This document shows positions 1 through 8,555 of a stretch of DNA of 64,000 nt, one piece after another (within the stretch, counting starts at the first letter, position 1; every line of letters begins with the position of its first letter). Source of the stretch: Streptomyces griseicoloratus (GTDB taxonomy: Bacteria > Actinomycetota > Actinomycetes > Streptomycetales > Streptomycetaceae). Position numbers and translations under genes: made by a program. The DNA lies in contig NZ_JACVQF010000211.1 of NCBI RefSeq assembly GCF_014534645.1, positions 62,001-126,000 on the forward strand, read 5' to 3'. The notes under the pieces were generated by a model, which ran no database searches, was not told where the DNA came from, and saw only the letters and a program-made list of their open reading frames with translations.

Positions 1-301
1 CCGAGGTGCGCTCCTCGATGCGGACGATCCGCGCGAGCGTGTCCTTCGCTCCGGACAGGTCGCCGACCAGGGCGACCCGGTCGCCGACGACCGCCGCCTT
101 GCGGCCCAGTTCGCGGGCCTTCATCGCCATGACCGTGCGGTCCTCGACGAGGCAGGTCAGCCGGCCCCGGTCGACCGTGAGGACCATGCCCTCGGCGGCG
201 TCCTCGTGCTTGGGCCGGATGCGCGTGCGCGGCCGGTTGCCCTTGCGGTTGGGGCGCGTGCGGATGTCGTCCTCGTCGGTGTGCTTGCCGTAGCGGCGCA
301 T
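1..301 (-). CDS. rsgA: Ribosome small-subunit GTPase RsgA, N-terminal fragment
   Basis: The first 100 codons of a gene that runs off the left edge; the ATG is at 301. The basic start (MRRYGKHTDEDD, then RTRPNRKGNRPRTRIRPKH) followed by a beta-rich OB-fold segment (GMVLTVDRGRLTCLVED) is typical of actinobacterial RsgA/YjeQ, a circularly permuted GTPase that checks late 30S subunit maturation. The GTPase and zinc domains lie outside the window, so the call rests on the N-terminus and on its place directly after aroA. Only 17 bp separate it from the aroA stop, so the two are probably co-transcribed. Confidence 0.8.
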   Translation of the reverse strand, partial: MRRYGKHTDEDDIRTRPNRKGNRPRTRIRPKHEDAAEGMVLTVDRGRLTCLVEDRTVMAMKARELGRKAAVVGDRVALVGDLSGAKDTLARIVRIEERTS

Positions 302-318
302 GACGTGTCCCTGCGTTC

Positions 319-1635
319 CTATGCCCCGAGCATCCCGGTCCACAGATCGGGGAAGTCGGGCAGGGTCTTCGCCGTCGTCGCCACGTTCTCGATCCGCACG
401 CCCTCGACCGCGAGGCCGATGATCGCGCCGGCGGTGGCCATGCGGTGGTCCTCGTAGGTGTGGAAGACCCCGCCGTGCAGCGGGCGCGGGCGGATGTGCA
501 GGCCGTCGGCGGTCTCGGTGACGTCACCGCCGAGTTCGTTGATCTCCTTGGTGAGCGCGGCCAGGCGGTCCGTCTCGTGCAGCCGCAGGTGCGCCACCCC
601 GCGCAGGGTCGAGGGGGAGTCCGCGAGGGCGGCGACGGCCGCGATGCCCGGGGTCAGCTCGCCGACCTCGCCGAGATCGACGTCGATGCCGTGCACGGCA
701 CCCGATCCGGCGAACACCAGGCCGTAGTCGGTCAGTTCGCAGGAACCGCCCATCTCCGTGAAGATCTCGCGCAGCCGGTCACCGGGCTGCGTCGTGCGCG
801 CCGGCCAGTCGGGGATGACGATCTTGCCGCCGGTCACCAGCGCGGCCGCGAGGAACGGCTGGGCGTTGGACAGGTCGGGTTCGATCGTCAGGTCCCGGCC
901 GAGCAGGGCGCCCGGCGTGACCCGCCAGACGTTCGGCTCGCCGCCGGACTCCGGGGTGTCGACCTGGGCGCCGACCGAGCGCAGCATGTCCACGGTCATG
1001 CGGATGTGCGGCATGGACGGCAGGGCCGAGCCGGTGTGCCGGACCTCGACGCCCTGGTTGAAACGCGGGCCGGACAGCAGCAGGGCGCTGACGAACTGCG
1101 ACGACGACGACGCGTCGATCTCGACCGGTCCGCCCTCCAGGGCGCCCCCGCCGTGCACGGTCATCGGCAGCGCGCCGCGCCCGTCGTCGTCGATGCGGGC
1201 ACCGAGGGCGCGCAGCGCGTCGATCACGCCGTTCAGGGGCCGCTCGTAGGACCGGGGGTCGCCGTCGAAGCGGACCGGGCCGTCGGCGAGCGTGGCGACC
1301 GGCGGCAGGAACCGCATCACCGTGCCGGCGTTGCCGACGTCGACCGTGGCCGGGCCGTGCAGGCCGACCGGGATCACCCGCCAGAACTCGCCGGTGCCCT
1401 CCGGGCCGACGCCCTCCTCGATGCCCACGCCCATCGCACGCAGGGCGCCGGCCATCAGCAGGGTGTCGCGCGAGCGCAGCGGGCGGCGCAGCCAGCCGGG
1501 CTCGGAGGCGAGGGCGGCCAGCACCAGGGCGCGGTTGGTGACCGATTTGGACCCGGGCACGTGGACCGTCGCGTCGACGGCTCCGCTCGCGTGCGGGGCG
1601 GGCCAGAGGGCGGTGTGTGCATCGTTCGGGGCCAT
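319..1635 (-). CDS. aroA: 5-enolpyruvylshikimate-3-phosphate synthase
   Basis: Transfers the enolpyruvyl group of PEP to shikimate-3-phosphate, the sixth step of the shikimate pathway, in the cytosol. The protein has about 438 residues, normal for the family. The N-terminal signature [17 protein letters not shown] carries the phosphate-binding Lys and Ser. [30 protein letters not shown] and a late [16 protein letters not shown] segment are all present, so both domains look intact. The frame also opens at a GTG at 1644, but the ATG at 1635 gives the expected MAPN start and is preferred. A small palindrome (1640-1653) lies directly over the start region. It is followed by rsgA. Confidence 0.93.
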   Translation of the reverse strand: MAPNDAHTALWPAPHASGAVDATVHVPGSKSVTNRALVLAALASEPGWLRRPLRSRDTLLMAGALRAMGVGIEEGVGPEGTGEFWRVIPVGLHGPATVDVGNAGTVMRFLPPVATLADGPVRFDGDPRSYERPLNGVIDALRALGARIDDDGRGALPMTVHGGGALEGGPVEIDASSSSQFVSALLLSGPRFNQGVEVRHTGSALPSMPHIRMTVDMLRSVGAQVDTPESGGEPNVWRVTPGALLGRDLTIEPDLSNAQPFLAAALVTGGKIVIPDWPARTTQPGDRLREIFTEMGGSCELTDYGLVFAGSGAVHGIDVDLGEVGELTPGIAAVAALADSPSTLRGVAHLRLHETDRLAALTKEINELGGDVTETADGLHIRPRPLHGGVFHTYEDHRMATAGAIIGLAVEGVRIENVATTAKTLPDFPDLWTGMLGA

Positions 1636-1639
1636 GGGC

Positions 1640-1653
1640 CCCACTTTAGTGGG
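1640..1653. promoter_or_regulatory. Palindrome at the aroA translation start
   Basis: CCCACT-TT-AGTGGG is a perfect 6-bp inverted repeat a few bases upstream of the aroA ATG (1635), where the Shine-Dalgarno sequence would be. In mRNA it could form a small hairpin that limits initiation; in DNA it could be an operator. No known motif is recognised. Confidence 0.35.
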
Positions 1654-1758
1654 CGCCCGCCCTCCGGGTACGGCGCCGCCGGGGCCGGCCGTGCCGGGCG
1701 GCGGGGCCGCACGCCCGTCCGGCGTCGCGTCCCCGTGCCGTCGGCCCTCCGGGGCGGC

Positions 1759-2481
1759 TCACAGTTCCAGGAGCCAGCGTCCCCCGCCGATCAGGGAGGA
1801 CAGGGACACCGCGTGGAACAGGAAGAACCACACCCCCGCGGGCGCGTGGGTCAGCCGGGCCAGCTGGTCGGCGTCCGAGTCGCCGGCCCCTCCGCGCGCC
1901 CGCCTCGCCTGCAGCTCGAACGCCGGGCGCACTCCGCCGAGCAGCAGGAACCACACCACCGCGTACGCGAACGCCGCCTGCACCTGTGGCCCGGCCAGCC
2001 AGGACACCAGCACGAACGCCCCGCCGGTCAGCACGACCGTGAGCACCCCGTAGGCGTTGCGGACCATCACCAGCAGCGCGACGAGCAGCGCCGTCGCCAC
2101 CCACAACAGCAGCGTGATGCGTCCCGCGGCCAGCAGCGCGGCGCCGCCGAGGCCGAGCAGCGGAGGAGCGGTGTAGCCGGCGACCGCGGTGAGGATCATG
2201 CCGAGCCCGTGCGGCTTGCCCCGGCTGACGGTGAGACCGCTGGTGTCCGAGTGCAGGGTGATGCCGGTCAGCGTGCGTCCGGTGAGCAGCGCGACCAGTC
2301 CGTGGCCGCCCTCGTGGGCGATGGTGATCGCGTTGCGGGCCGTCCGCCACAGGGCGGGCGGTACGACGACGGCGAGGGCGGCGGCCAGGGTGGCGACCAC
2401 CACCCACAGGTCGGGGTCGGGCTGGGTGCCGGTGACCTCGTCCCAGAGCGAGGCGAGCGAGGCCGATGCGAGGTGGACCAT
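1759..2481 (-). CDS. M50-type membrane zinc metalloprotease
   Basis: A polytopic membrane protein of about 240 residues. HEGGH, near residue 54 at the end of the first hydrophobic stretch, is an HExxH zinc site, as in the actinobacterial M50B-like peptidase family. At least five hydrophobic segments follow (residues roughly 27-45, 85-130, 140-180 and near the C-terminus). The second conserved Asp motif of classical site-2 proteases is not obvious, so the activity is inferred. The frame opens further upstream, but MVHLASAS at 2481 is the better start because the longer version would run into the divergent SRAP gene. No substrate can be suggested. Confidence 0.72.
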   Translation of the reverse strand: MVHLASASLASLWDEVTGTQPDPDLWVVVATLAAALAVVVPPALWRTARNAITIAHEGGHGLVALLTGRTLTGITLHSDTSGLTVSRGKPHGLGMILTAVAGYTAPPLLGLGGAALLAAGRITLLLWVATALLVALLVMVRNAYGVLTVVLTGGAFVLVSWLAGPQVQAAFAYAVVWFLLLGGVRPAFELQARRARGGAGDSDADQLARLTHAPAGVWFFLFHAVSLSSLIGGGRWLLEL

Positions 2482-2531
2482 GTTCGGTGAGGGCTCCTCG
2501 ATAGCGCGCGGGGTCTGGCAGTGTGGCACGT

Positions 2532-3347
2532 ATGTGCGGACGGTATGCAGCGAGCAGAAGGCCCGAGGATCTCGCAGGAATCTTTGAGATCGAGAAGTGG
2601 GAGCCGCAGGAGACCCTGGAGCCCGACTACAACGTGGCCCCGACCAAAGAGGTCTACGCGGTCCTGGACCGTCCCCTGAAAGACGCGGACGACCCGAAGC
2701 CGGTTCGCCAGCTGCGGAAGCTGAAGTGGGGCCTCGTCCCCTCCTGGGCCAAGACGCCCGAGGGCGGCGCCCGCATGATCAACGCGCGCGCGGAGACCGT
2801 CCACGAGAAGCCGTCCTTCCGCCGCGCCTTCGCCGCCCGGCGCTGCATCCTGCCCGCCGACGGCTACTACGAGTGGGTCACCGGCAAGCAGGAGCGGGAC
2901 CTGGAGGTCGAGGGCAGGAAGAAGAGGCCCCGCAAGCAGCCGTACTTCGTGACACCGGCCGACGGGTCGGTGTTCGCGATGGCGGGGCTGTACGAGTTCT
3001 GGCGGGACAGGACGCTGCCGGACGACCATCCGCGGGCCTGGTGGGTGACGTGCTCGGTGATCACGACGGAGGCGGAGGCCACCCCGCTCGCCGTCGCCCC
3101 GGCCGACGGGCCGCGCTCCCTGGCCGACATCCACCCGCGGATGCCGCTGATGCTGACGCCGGACCGGTGGGACGCCTGGCTGGACCCGGCGCGCACGGAC
3201 CCCGACGACCTGACCGCGCTGCTGACGCCCCCGCCCGCCGGGCTGATGCGGGCCTTCCCCGTCCCCACGGCGGTCAGCAACGTCCGCAACAACGGTCCGG
3301 AGCTGCTGAAGGAGCTGGACGGACCGGAAGAGGGCACACTCTTCTGA
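2532..3347 (+). CDS. SOS response-associated peptidase (SRAP/YedK/HMCES family)
   Basis: SRAP proteins crosslink covalently to abasic sites in single-stranded DNA and protect them during replication. The ATG at 2532 was chosen because it places the catalytic Cys at position 2 (MCGRYA); the Met must be removed to form the thiazolidine link. The longer GTG start would bury the Cys and is rejected. The other active-site residues are visible: Asn in NARAET (about 84), Glu in YYEW (about 114) and His in IHPRMP (about 201). Length (271 residues) is normal. It is divergent from the metalloprotease, with 50 bp between them. Confidence 0.9.
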   Translation: MCGRYAASRRPEDLAGIFEIEKWEPQETLEPDYNVAPTKEVYAVLDRPLKDADDPKPVRQLRKLKWGLVPSWAKTPEGGARMINARAETVHEKPSFRRAFAARRCILPADGYYEWVTGKQERDLEVEGRKKRPRKQPYFVTPADGSVFAMAGLYEFWRDRTLPDDHPRAWWVTCSVITTEAEATPLAVAPADGPRSLADIHPRMPLMLTPDRWDAWLDPARTDPDDLTALLTPPPAGLMRAFPVPTAVSNVRNNGPELLKELDGPEEGTLF

Positions 3348-3376
3348 TGTGACCGGCGAGACATCGAGAGCCTGAC

Positions 3377-4066
3377 GTGACCAGCAAGACCACAGAGACC
3401 ACCGCCACCACACGGACCGCCGCCAGTACAGAGACCGTCGACACGGAAGCGGGCACCGCCCGCATCACCTGGCACCGGGCGAAGCGGCCCCGCCTCGTGC
3501 TGGCCGCGAGCCACGGCGCCGGCGGCGGTATCGGCGCACGCGACCTGCAGGCACTGGCGGCCGCACTGCCGGCGCACGGGGTGACCGTCGCCCTGGTCGA
3601 GCAGCCCTGGCGGGTGGCCGGGAAGAAGGTGGCGCCCGCACCGAAGACCCTGGACGCCGGCTGGCGGGGCGTCTGGCCGGCGCTGGCCGCGGCCGGCCTC
3701 CCGGTGATCTCCGCAGGGCGCAGCGCCGGGGCCCGGGTCGCCTGCCGTACCGCCGCCGAGCTGGGCGCCCACGCGGTCCTCGCCCTCAGCTTCCCGCTGC
3801 ACCCGCCGGGCAAGCCCGAGAAGTCCCGCGCGGACGAGCTGCTCGGCGCCGGTGTGCCCACCCTCGTCGTCCAGGGCGGCAACGATCCGTTCGGGAAGCC
3901 GGAGGAGTTCCCGGACGGCGCACACCGGCTGATCGAGGTGCCGTACGGCGACCACGGCTTCGCCGTGCCCAAGCGGGCCGGGATCACGCAGGAACAGGCC
4001 CTGGAACTGATCACGGACGGCGTCGTGGAGTGGGTCGGCTCACTCGTCCGAGGGCCCCGGGAATGA
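3377..4066 (+). CDS. Alpha/beta hydrolase (KANL3/Tex30-type, dienelactone-hydrolase-like)
   Basis: 229 residues with a Thr-rich, probably flexible N-terminus (about 25 residues) and then a compact alpha/beta-hydrolase core. ASHGAGGG forms the oxyanion region, GRSAGAR near residue 117 is the nucleophile elbow (GxSxG), LVVQGGNDPFG carries the acid residue, and YGDHGF gives the catalytic His. Substrate unknown. It starts with GTG about 30 bp after the SRAP stop, so the two may be co-transcribed. Its last codons (GGGAATGA) contain the -35 element of the sigR promoter, so the end of this gene is constrained by regulation of its neighbour. Confidence 0.82.
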   Translation: MTSKTTETTATTRTAASTETVDTEAGTARITWHRAKRPRLVLAASHGAGGGIGARDLQALAAALPAHGVTVALVEQPWRVAGKKVAPAPKTLDAGWRGVWPALAAAGLPVISAGRSAGARVACRTAAELGAHAVLALSFPLHPPGKPEKSRADELLGAGVPTLVVQGGNDPFGKPEEFPDGAHRLIEVPYGDHGFAVPKRAGITQEQALELITDGVVEWVGSLVRGPRE

Positions 4067-4085
4067 CGGGCGGCCGGTCACTGTT
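4059..4085 (+). promoter_or_regulatory. Sigma-R promoter of sigR (sigRp2)
   Basis: GGGAAT at 4059-4064 and GTT at 4083-4085 are separated by exactly 18 bp. This is the published sigma-R consensus (GGAAT, 18 bp, GTT), and the site lies where S. coelicolor has the autoregulatory sigRp2. The -35 element overlaps the stop codon of the upstream hydrolase gene. Transcription from here would include the ATG of the longer SigR isoform. Confidence 0.85.
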
Positions 4086-4145
4086 GAGCCGGACATACGT
4101 TGCTGAGCAATCAGCGCCGACGCCGTAGGAGAGGAAGTCCGCCGC

Positions 4146-4994
4146 ATGGGTTCGACCTTCTGCCCGAGTCGTGGCAACCGTGCCGACCTGGACTGGACGG
4201 TGCTGCACGCGGCGAAGACCGCCCCTATTCGGGCGGCGGGCGGGCCGGATCGTCGTCTATCCTCCGATTCGAGTGGGACCGGTTTCGGTGCCACGCCATC
4301 ACTGGAGGAGGTGGGTCCGGTCACTGGGACCGACGCAGGGACCGAGCACGGCCAGGCGGAGCAGCCCGAGGGCCGGGGCACGGGTGCGGAGTCGACCGCG
4401 GAGCGCAGCGCGCGCTTCGAGCGGGACGCGCTCGAATTCCTCGACCAGATGTACTCGGCCGCGCTGCGCATGACGCGCAACCCGGCCGACGCCGAGGACC
4501 TGGTGCAGGAGACGTACGCCAAGGCGTACGCGTCCTTCCACCAGTTCCGCGAGGGCACCAACCTCAAGGCGTGGCTGTACCGGATCCTCACGAACACCTT
4601 CATCAACTCGTACCGCAAGAAGCAGCGTGAACCCCAGCGCAGCGCGGCCGAGGAGATCGAGGACTGGCAGCTCGCACGCGCCGAGTCGCACATGTCGACC
4701 GGTCTGCGCTCCGCGGAGTCGCAGGCGCTCGACCACCTGCCCGACTCGGACGTCAAGGAAGCGCTCCAGGCGATCCCCGAGGAGTTCCGTATCGCCGTGT
4801 ATCTGGCGGACGTCGAGGGCTTTGCCTACAAGGAGATCGCCGACATCATGGGGACACCCATCGGTACGGTGATGTCCCGGCTGCACCGGGGCCGCCGTCA
4901 GCTGCGCGGCATGCTGGAGGACTACGCCCGCGACCGCGGCCTGGTCCCGGCAGGCGCCGGAGAGTCGAACGAAGCGAAAGGCTCGGGGTCATGA
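4146..4994 (+). CDS. sigR: ECF sigma factor SigR (long isoform; short form starts at 4311)
   Basis: Directs transcription of the thiol-oxidative stress regulon (thioredoxin, mycothiol and proteostasis genes). Region 2 ([25 protein letters not shown], then [18 protein letters not shown]) and region 4 ([41 protein letters not shown]) are complete. There are two credible starts. The GTG at 4311, directly behind GGAGGAG, gives the 227-residue sigma-R. The ATG at 4146 adds exactly 55 residues, which matches the unstable, stress-induced sigma-R' isoform described in S. coelicolor. The frame stays open with normal codon use across the extension. The stop overlaps the rsrA start (ATGA), giving translational coupling of sigma and anti-sigma factor. 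Confidence 0.95.
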
Positions 4995-5302
4995 GCTGCG
5001 GAGAGCCGCACGAGACGGATTGCAGCGAGATCCTCGATCATCTCTACGAGTTCCTCGACCGTGAGATGCCTGATGCCGAGTGCACCAAGTTCGAGCATCA
5101 CTTCGAGGAGTGCTCGCCGTGCCTGGAGAAGTACGGGCTGGAGCAGGCCGTGAAGAAGCTGGTCAAGCGATGCTGCGGGCATGACGACGTGCCGGGTGAC
5201 CTGCGCTCCAAGGTCATGGGCCGGATCGAGCTGATCCGCTCCGGGGAGACCGTGCCCGACCACGACGTCACGGCCGCTCCCGCGACACCGCAGGAGTCCT
5301 GA
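4991..5302 (+). CDS. rsrA: Zinc-binding redox anti-sigma factor RsrA
   Basis: A ZAS-family anti-sigma factor that holds SigR when reduced and zinc-bound; disulfide stress ejects zinc and frees SigR. All key residues sit at their published S. coelicolor positions: Cys3, Cys11, His37, Cys41, Cys44, Cys61 and Cys62, with one further Cys at 31. H37xxxC41xxC44 is the zinc motif; Cys11 and Cys44 form the trigger disulfide in the characterised protein. At 103 residues it is close to the known 105. Overlap with sigR is 4 bp. Confidence 0.95.
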
Positions 5303-5409
5303 GCCCCCGCGTCACCCGTACGTGCTAATCCGCGGGCCATCGGCCCGCGCATCCCCCCGCCGCCGTCCTAGGCTCCGGAGCCTGACAGGGACGGCCGGGG
5401 GAGGGGCTC

Positions 5410-7188
5410 ATGGACGCGATACCGGCGCGGGCGCGTGCGTACGTCGCCGGTGGCGTCCTCGCCGCCGTGCTCAGCGTGTGCGCGCTGCCCGCGGTGCGTA
5501 CGCCCTGGTGGGCCGTGCTGCTCCTCGCCGCGCTGTACGCGGGCTGTGAGCACGCCGCCCGGTCCCGTTCCGTCGGAACCTGTTACCCCGTGCTGCTCGC
5601 CGGGGTCTTCCTGCTGCCGCCGCCCGCCGCCGCCTTCGTGGCACTGCCCGGGGCGCTGCTGGCCCCGGTGGAGCGGCGGCCCGTCGCCCTGCGGCGGATC
5701 TGGCGGACCGCGCAGATGATGCTGGCGGTGTGGGCCGCGGCCCGGGTCCACCGGTACCTGGGCGGAGGGGACGCGGTCGTGGCCCCCGACTTCCCCTTCG
5801 TGCTCGCGCCGGCCGGGGCGGCCGTGCTGGCGTTCTGCCTGGTGCTGACCCTGCTGGACAGCGGGATCCTGGCACTGGCGGACCGGGTCCCGTGGGGCCG
5901 GACCTGGCGTGGGCTGTTCGCGAGGTCGCTCGCGCCGATCGCCGTGCACGGGCTCGCCGGGCTGATGATGGCCGTGCTGTGGCGCAGCCCGTACGGGCCC
6001 GTCGCCGCGCTGCTGGTGCTGCTGCCCATGTGCGTCGCCTGGTGGGCGTTCGCCCAGTACCACCGGGAGCGGGCGGCGCACCGGGCGACCATCCGCGCGC
6101 TCGTGCAGGCCGTCGACATCAAGGACGGCTACACCCGCGGGCACAGCGAGCGCGTCGGACAGGCGTCCATGATGATCGCCCGCGAGCTGGGCATGGACGA
6201 CGACCGGGTCGAGATGCTCCGCTTCGCCGGAATCCTGCACGACATCGGCAAGCTCGGGGTGCCCACCCGGCTGCTGCGCAAGGACGGGCCGCTGACGCCC
6301 GAGGAGCGACGGGTGATCGAGCTCCATCCCGAGTACGGGCACGAGATGGTGCGCGGCATCCGCTTCCTCGGGGAGGCGCGGGCCGCCGTACTGCACCACC
6401 ACGAACGGCTGGACGGCAGCGGCTATCCCTATGGCCTGGTCGGTGCGCAGATCCCGGAGTCGGCGCGGGTGGTGGCCGTCGCCGACGCGTTCGACGCGAT
6501 GACGTCCACGAGGTCCTATCGCAGGGCGCGGCCCGTCGCGGCCGCGGTGGAGGAACTCCAGCGGTGCGCGGGGGCGCAGTTCGACCCGCGGATGGTCGGC
6601 GCGCTGGTGCGGGCACTGGGCCGCGCGGGCGAGGCCGGGGGCGGGTCGGGGCGACTGCCCGCGGTGACGTCCGACACCCTGCTGCCGTCCGGCAGGTACC
6701 CGTCCACCGGGCCGCCCGCCCCGGACCGGCCTGCTGGGCCCCCGCCCATCACGGACCGCACCGGAGTGGGGACACCCTCCGGGGAGGCGGGGCCGGAAGG
6801 ACGGTCCTCCGCCGACCGCACCGGACCGGGGTTCGCCTCCGACGAGGCCGGATCGCGGCCATCCGCCTCCGGGCGGGCCGGGGTGGGGCGGTTGGCCGCG
6901 GGGGAGGGGGCGGGTTCCGCGCCGGGTGGCGCGGGATCGTGGTGGCCGGGCTCTGGGCAGGCCGGGGTCGGGCGGTCGGCCGAAGGTGCGGAGGCGGATT
7001 CCTTGCGCGGTGGTGCCGGATCGCGGCGATCCGCTTCCGGGCGGGCCGGGGTGGGGCCATCGTCCGAGGGGGCGGGGGCGGAGTCCTCGCGTGGGGGTGC
7101 CGGATCGTCGTGGTCGGGCTCCGGGGCGGGGGGTTCCTCGGGGCGGGCGCGGGGGTGGTCCGGTGGTGGTGGCTGGAGTGGGCCTTGA
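5410..7188 (+). CDS. Membrane HD-GYP domain phosphohydrolase
   Basis: 592 residues in three parts. Residues 1-215 hold about six hydrophobic segments. Residues 225-415 form an HD-GYP domain with HSERVG, HDIGK (near 279) and HHERLDGSGYPYG, so metal ligands and the GYP loop are intact; family members often hydrolyse cyclic di-GMP or related nucleotides. Residues 430-592 are a low-complexity Gly/Ser/Ala/Arg tail built of degenerate 30-35-residue repeats (SGRAGVG..., RGGAGS...). A signalling role at the membrane is inferred; activity on c-di-GMP is untested. The next gene starts inside its 3' end, so they form an operon. Confidence 0.82.
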   Translation: MDAIPARARAYVAGGVLAAVLSVCALPAVRTPWWAVLLLAALYAGCEHAARSRSVGTCYPVLLAGVFLLPPPAAAFVALPGALLAPVERRPVALRRIWRTAQMMLAVWAAARVHRYLGGGDAVVAPDFPFVLAPAGAAVLAFCLVLTLLDSGILALADRVPWGRTWRGLFARSLAPIAVHGLAGLMMAVLWRSPYGPVAALLVLLPMCVAWWAFAQYHRERAAHRATIRALVQAVDIKDGYTRGHSERVGQASMMIARELGMDDDRVEMLRFAGILHDIGKLGVPTRLLRKDGPLTPEERRVIELHPEYGHEMVRGIRFLGEARAAVLHHHERLDGSGYPYGLVGAQIPESARVVAVADAFDAMTSTRSYRRARPVAAAVEELQRCAGAQFDPRMVGALVRALGRAGEAGGGSGRLPAVTSDTLLPSGRYPSTGPPAPDRPAGPPPITDRTGVGTPSGEAGPEGRSSADRTGPGFASDEAGSRPSASGRAGVGRLAAGEGAGSAPGGAGSWWPGSGQAGVGRSAEGAEADSLRGGAGSRRSASGRAGVGPSSEGAGAESSRGGAGSSWSGSGAGGSSGRARGWSGGGGWSGP

Positions 7189-8441
7189 GGGGGGTTCGGC
7201 CGCTGCTGGTGCCGGCGGCGATTCATGCCTGCGCGGGCGTCGTCGCGCTCGCGTGTCTCGCCTCCGTCCTGTGGAACGGACTGGAGGACCGTCCCGTCGC
7301 CCTCGCGTTCGGCGCCCTCGTCACCTTGGGGGAGCTGACCCGCCGCGCCGGCGCCGAGGACCGGGAGGCCGCGCCCCTCGGAGCCGCCGGCGCCCTGGCG
7401 TACGTGCTGCTCGGGGCGGACGCCGGACAGCCCACGCACCACGGCGTCGCCCAGACCGTGACCGTCGTGCTCGCGGCGTCGCTGGCAGGCGGCGTGCCGC
7501 ACATCGCCCACGGCGGCGGGCCCCTGCCGGACCAGATGGCGCGGCGCGTGCTCACCGTCGCCTTCGCCGCCGTGTGCTTCCAGCCGCTGTCCGGCCAGGG
7601 CACCTTCCGCGACTGGTGCGGCCCCGCCCACGCCCTGCTGCTGCTCGCGCTGCTCGCCCTGACCGCACTGTGCGACGCCGTGCTGGCCGCGGCACCCGCG
7701 CACGCGCGCACCGGGTGGCCCTTCGGCCCGCTGCTGCGCGAAGAGCTGCGCGGCATGGCCGGGATCACCTCCGCCGTGTGCGCGACGGGCGCGGTGATGG
7801 CCCTCGCGGTCGCCGTCGCGGGGCTGTGGGCGCTGCCCGTCTTCTCCGTGCCGCTGCTGCTCACCCAGCTGTCCTACCGCCGCTACGCCGCCGTACGCGC
7901 CACCTACCGGCAGACCATCGCCTCCCTCGCCCGGGCCACCGAGATCGCCGGCTGCACCCCGCCCGGGCACGCCCGGCGCGTCGCCGAGCTCGGCGTGGCC
8001 GTCGGTCGTGAGCTGGGGCTGTCCGGCCCCGAGCTGACCGTGCTGGAGTACGCGGCCCTCATGCACGACATCGGGCAGCTGAGCCTGGTCGACCCGGTTC
8101 CGTCGGGGGCGACCGCGGGACTGCCCGTCGCGGAGCAGCGGCGGATCGCGCTGCTCGGCGGCGCCGTCGTCCGCCAGACCGGGGTCGACGCGGCGGTCGC
8201 GGTGGTGGTGGAGCGGCAGGCGGACCCGTGCGCGGAGCAGCCGGTCGCCGCGCGGATCGTGCGGGCCGTGAACGCCTACGAGGAGAAGGCGCGGGACGCC
8301 GGTCCCACGGGCGCCCTCACGGCGCTGGAGGAACTGCGCCTGACCACCGCGGGTGACTACGACCCCGAGGTCGTGGAGTCACTCGCGCGGGTACTGTCGC
8401 GTGGCCGGCCCGGGCTGTCTGACCGTGTCCGAGCTGGGTAA
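7155..8441 (+). CDS. Membrane protein with degenerate HD domain
   Basis: About 428 residues: roughly seven hydrophobic segments in the first 240, then an HD-like domain. It resembles its upstream neighbour in layout (TM region plus HD domain, TYRQTIASLARATEIAG... against HRATIRALVQAVDIKD...), so the pair probably arose by duplication. GHARRVAELG and MHDIGQL keep the first His and the HD pair, but the HHERxDGSGYP loop is replaced by VERQADPCAEQP, so the GYP motif is lost and the Lys after HDIG is Gln. It may be a regulatory partner rather than an enzyme. Start uncertain: GTG 7155, or TTG 7185 with GGAG 7 bp upstream. Confidence 0.7.
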   Translation: MVRWWWLEWALRGVRPLLVPAAIHACAGVVALACLASVLWNGLEDRPVALAFGALVTLGELTRRAGAEDREAAPLGAAGALAYVLLGADAGQPTHHGVAQTVTVVLAASLAGGVPHIAHGGGPLPDQMARRVLTVAFAAVCFQPLSGQGTFRDWCGPAHALLLLALLALTALCDAVLAAAPAHARTGWPFGPLLREELRGMAGITSAVCATGAVMALAVAVAGLWALPVFSVPLLLTQLSYRRYAAVRATYRQTIASLARATEIAGCTPPGHARRVAELGVAVGRELGLSGPELTVLEYAALMHDIGQLSLVDPVPSGATAGLPVAEQRRIALLGGAVVRQTGVDAAVAVVVERQADPCAEQPVAARIVRAVNAYEEKARDAGPTGALTALEELRLTTAGDYDPEVVESLARVLSRGRPGLSDRVRAG

Positions 8442-8555
8442 CCCATGGGTAATGAGCGAGCTTCCAGCCGTACGTGGTTGGATGCGAAGGAGAGGGTGTC
8501 CGGGGGCGCAGCAAGGCACGGCCAGCCCACTGAACGGAACTGGCAGGCGGGAATC

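Noticed and set aside
445-2490. Very long open frame antisense to aroA and the metalloprotease gene
   Set aside because: High-GC shadow frame; composition is Arg/Gly/Gln-rich without domains, while both minus-strand genes have complete motifs.
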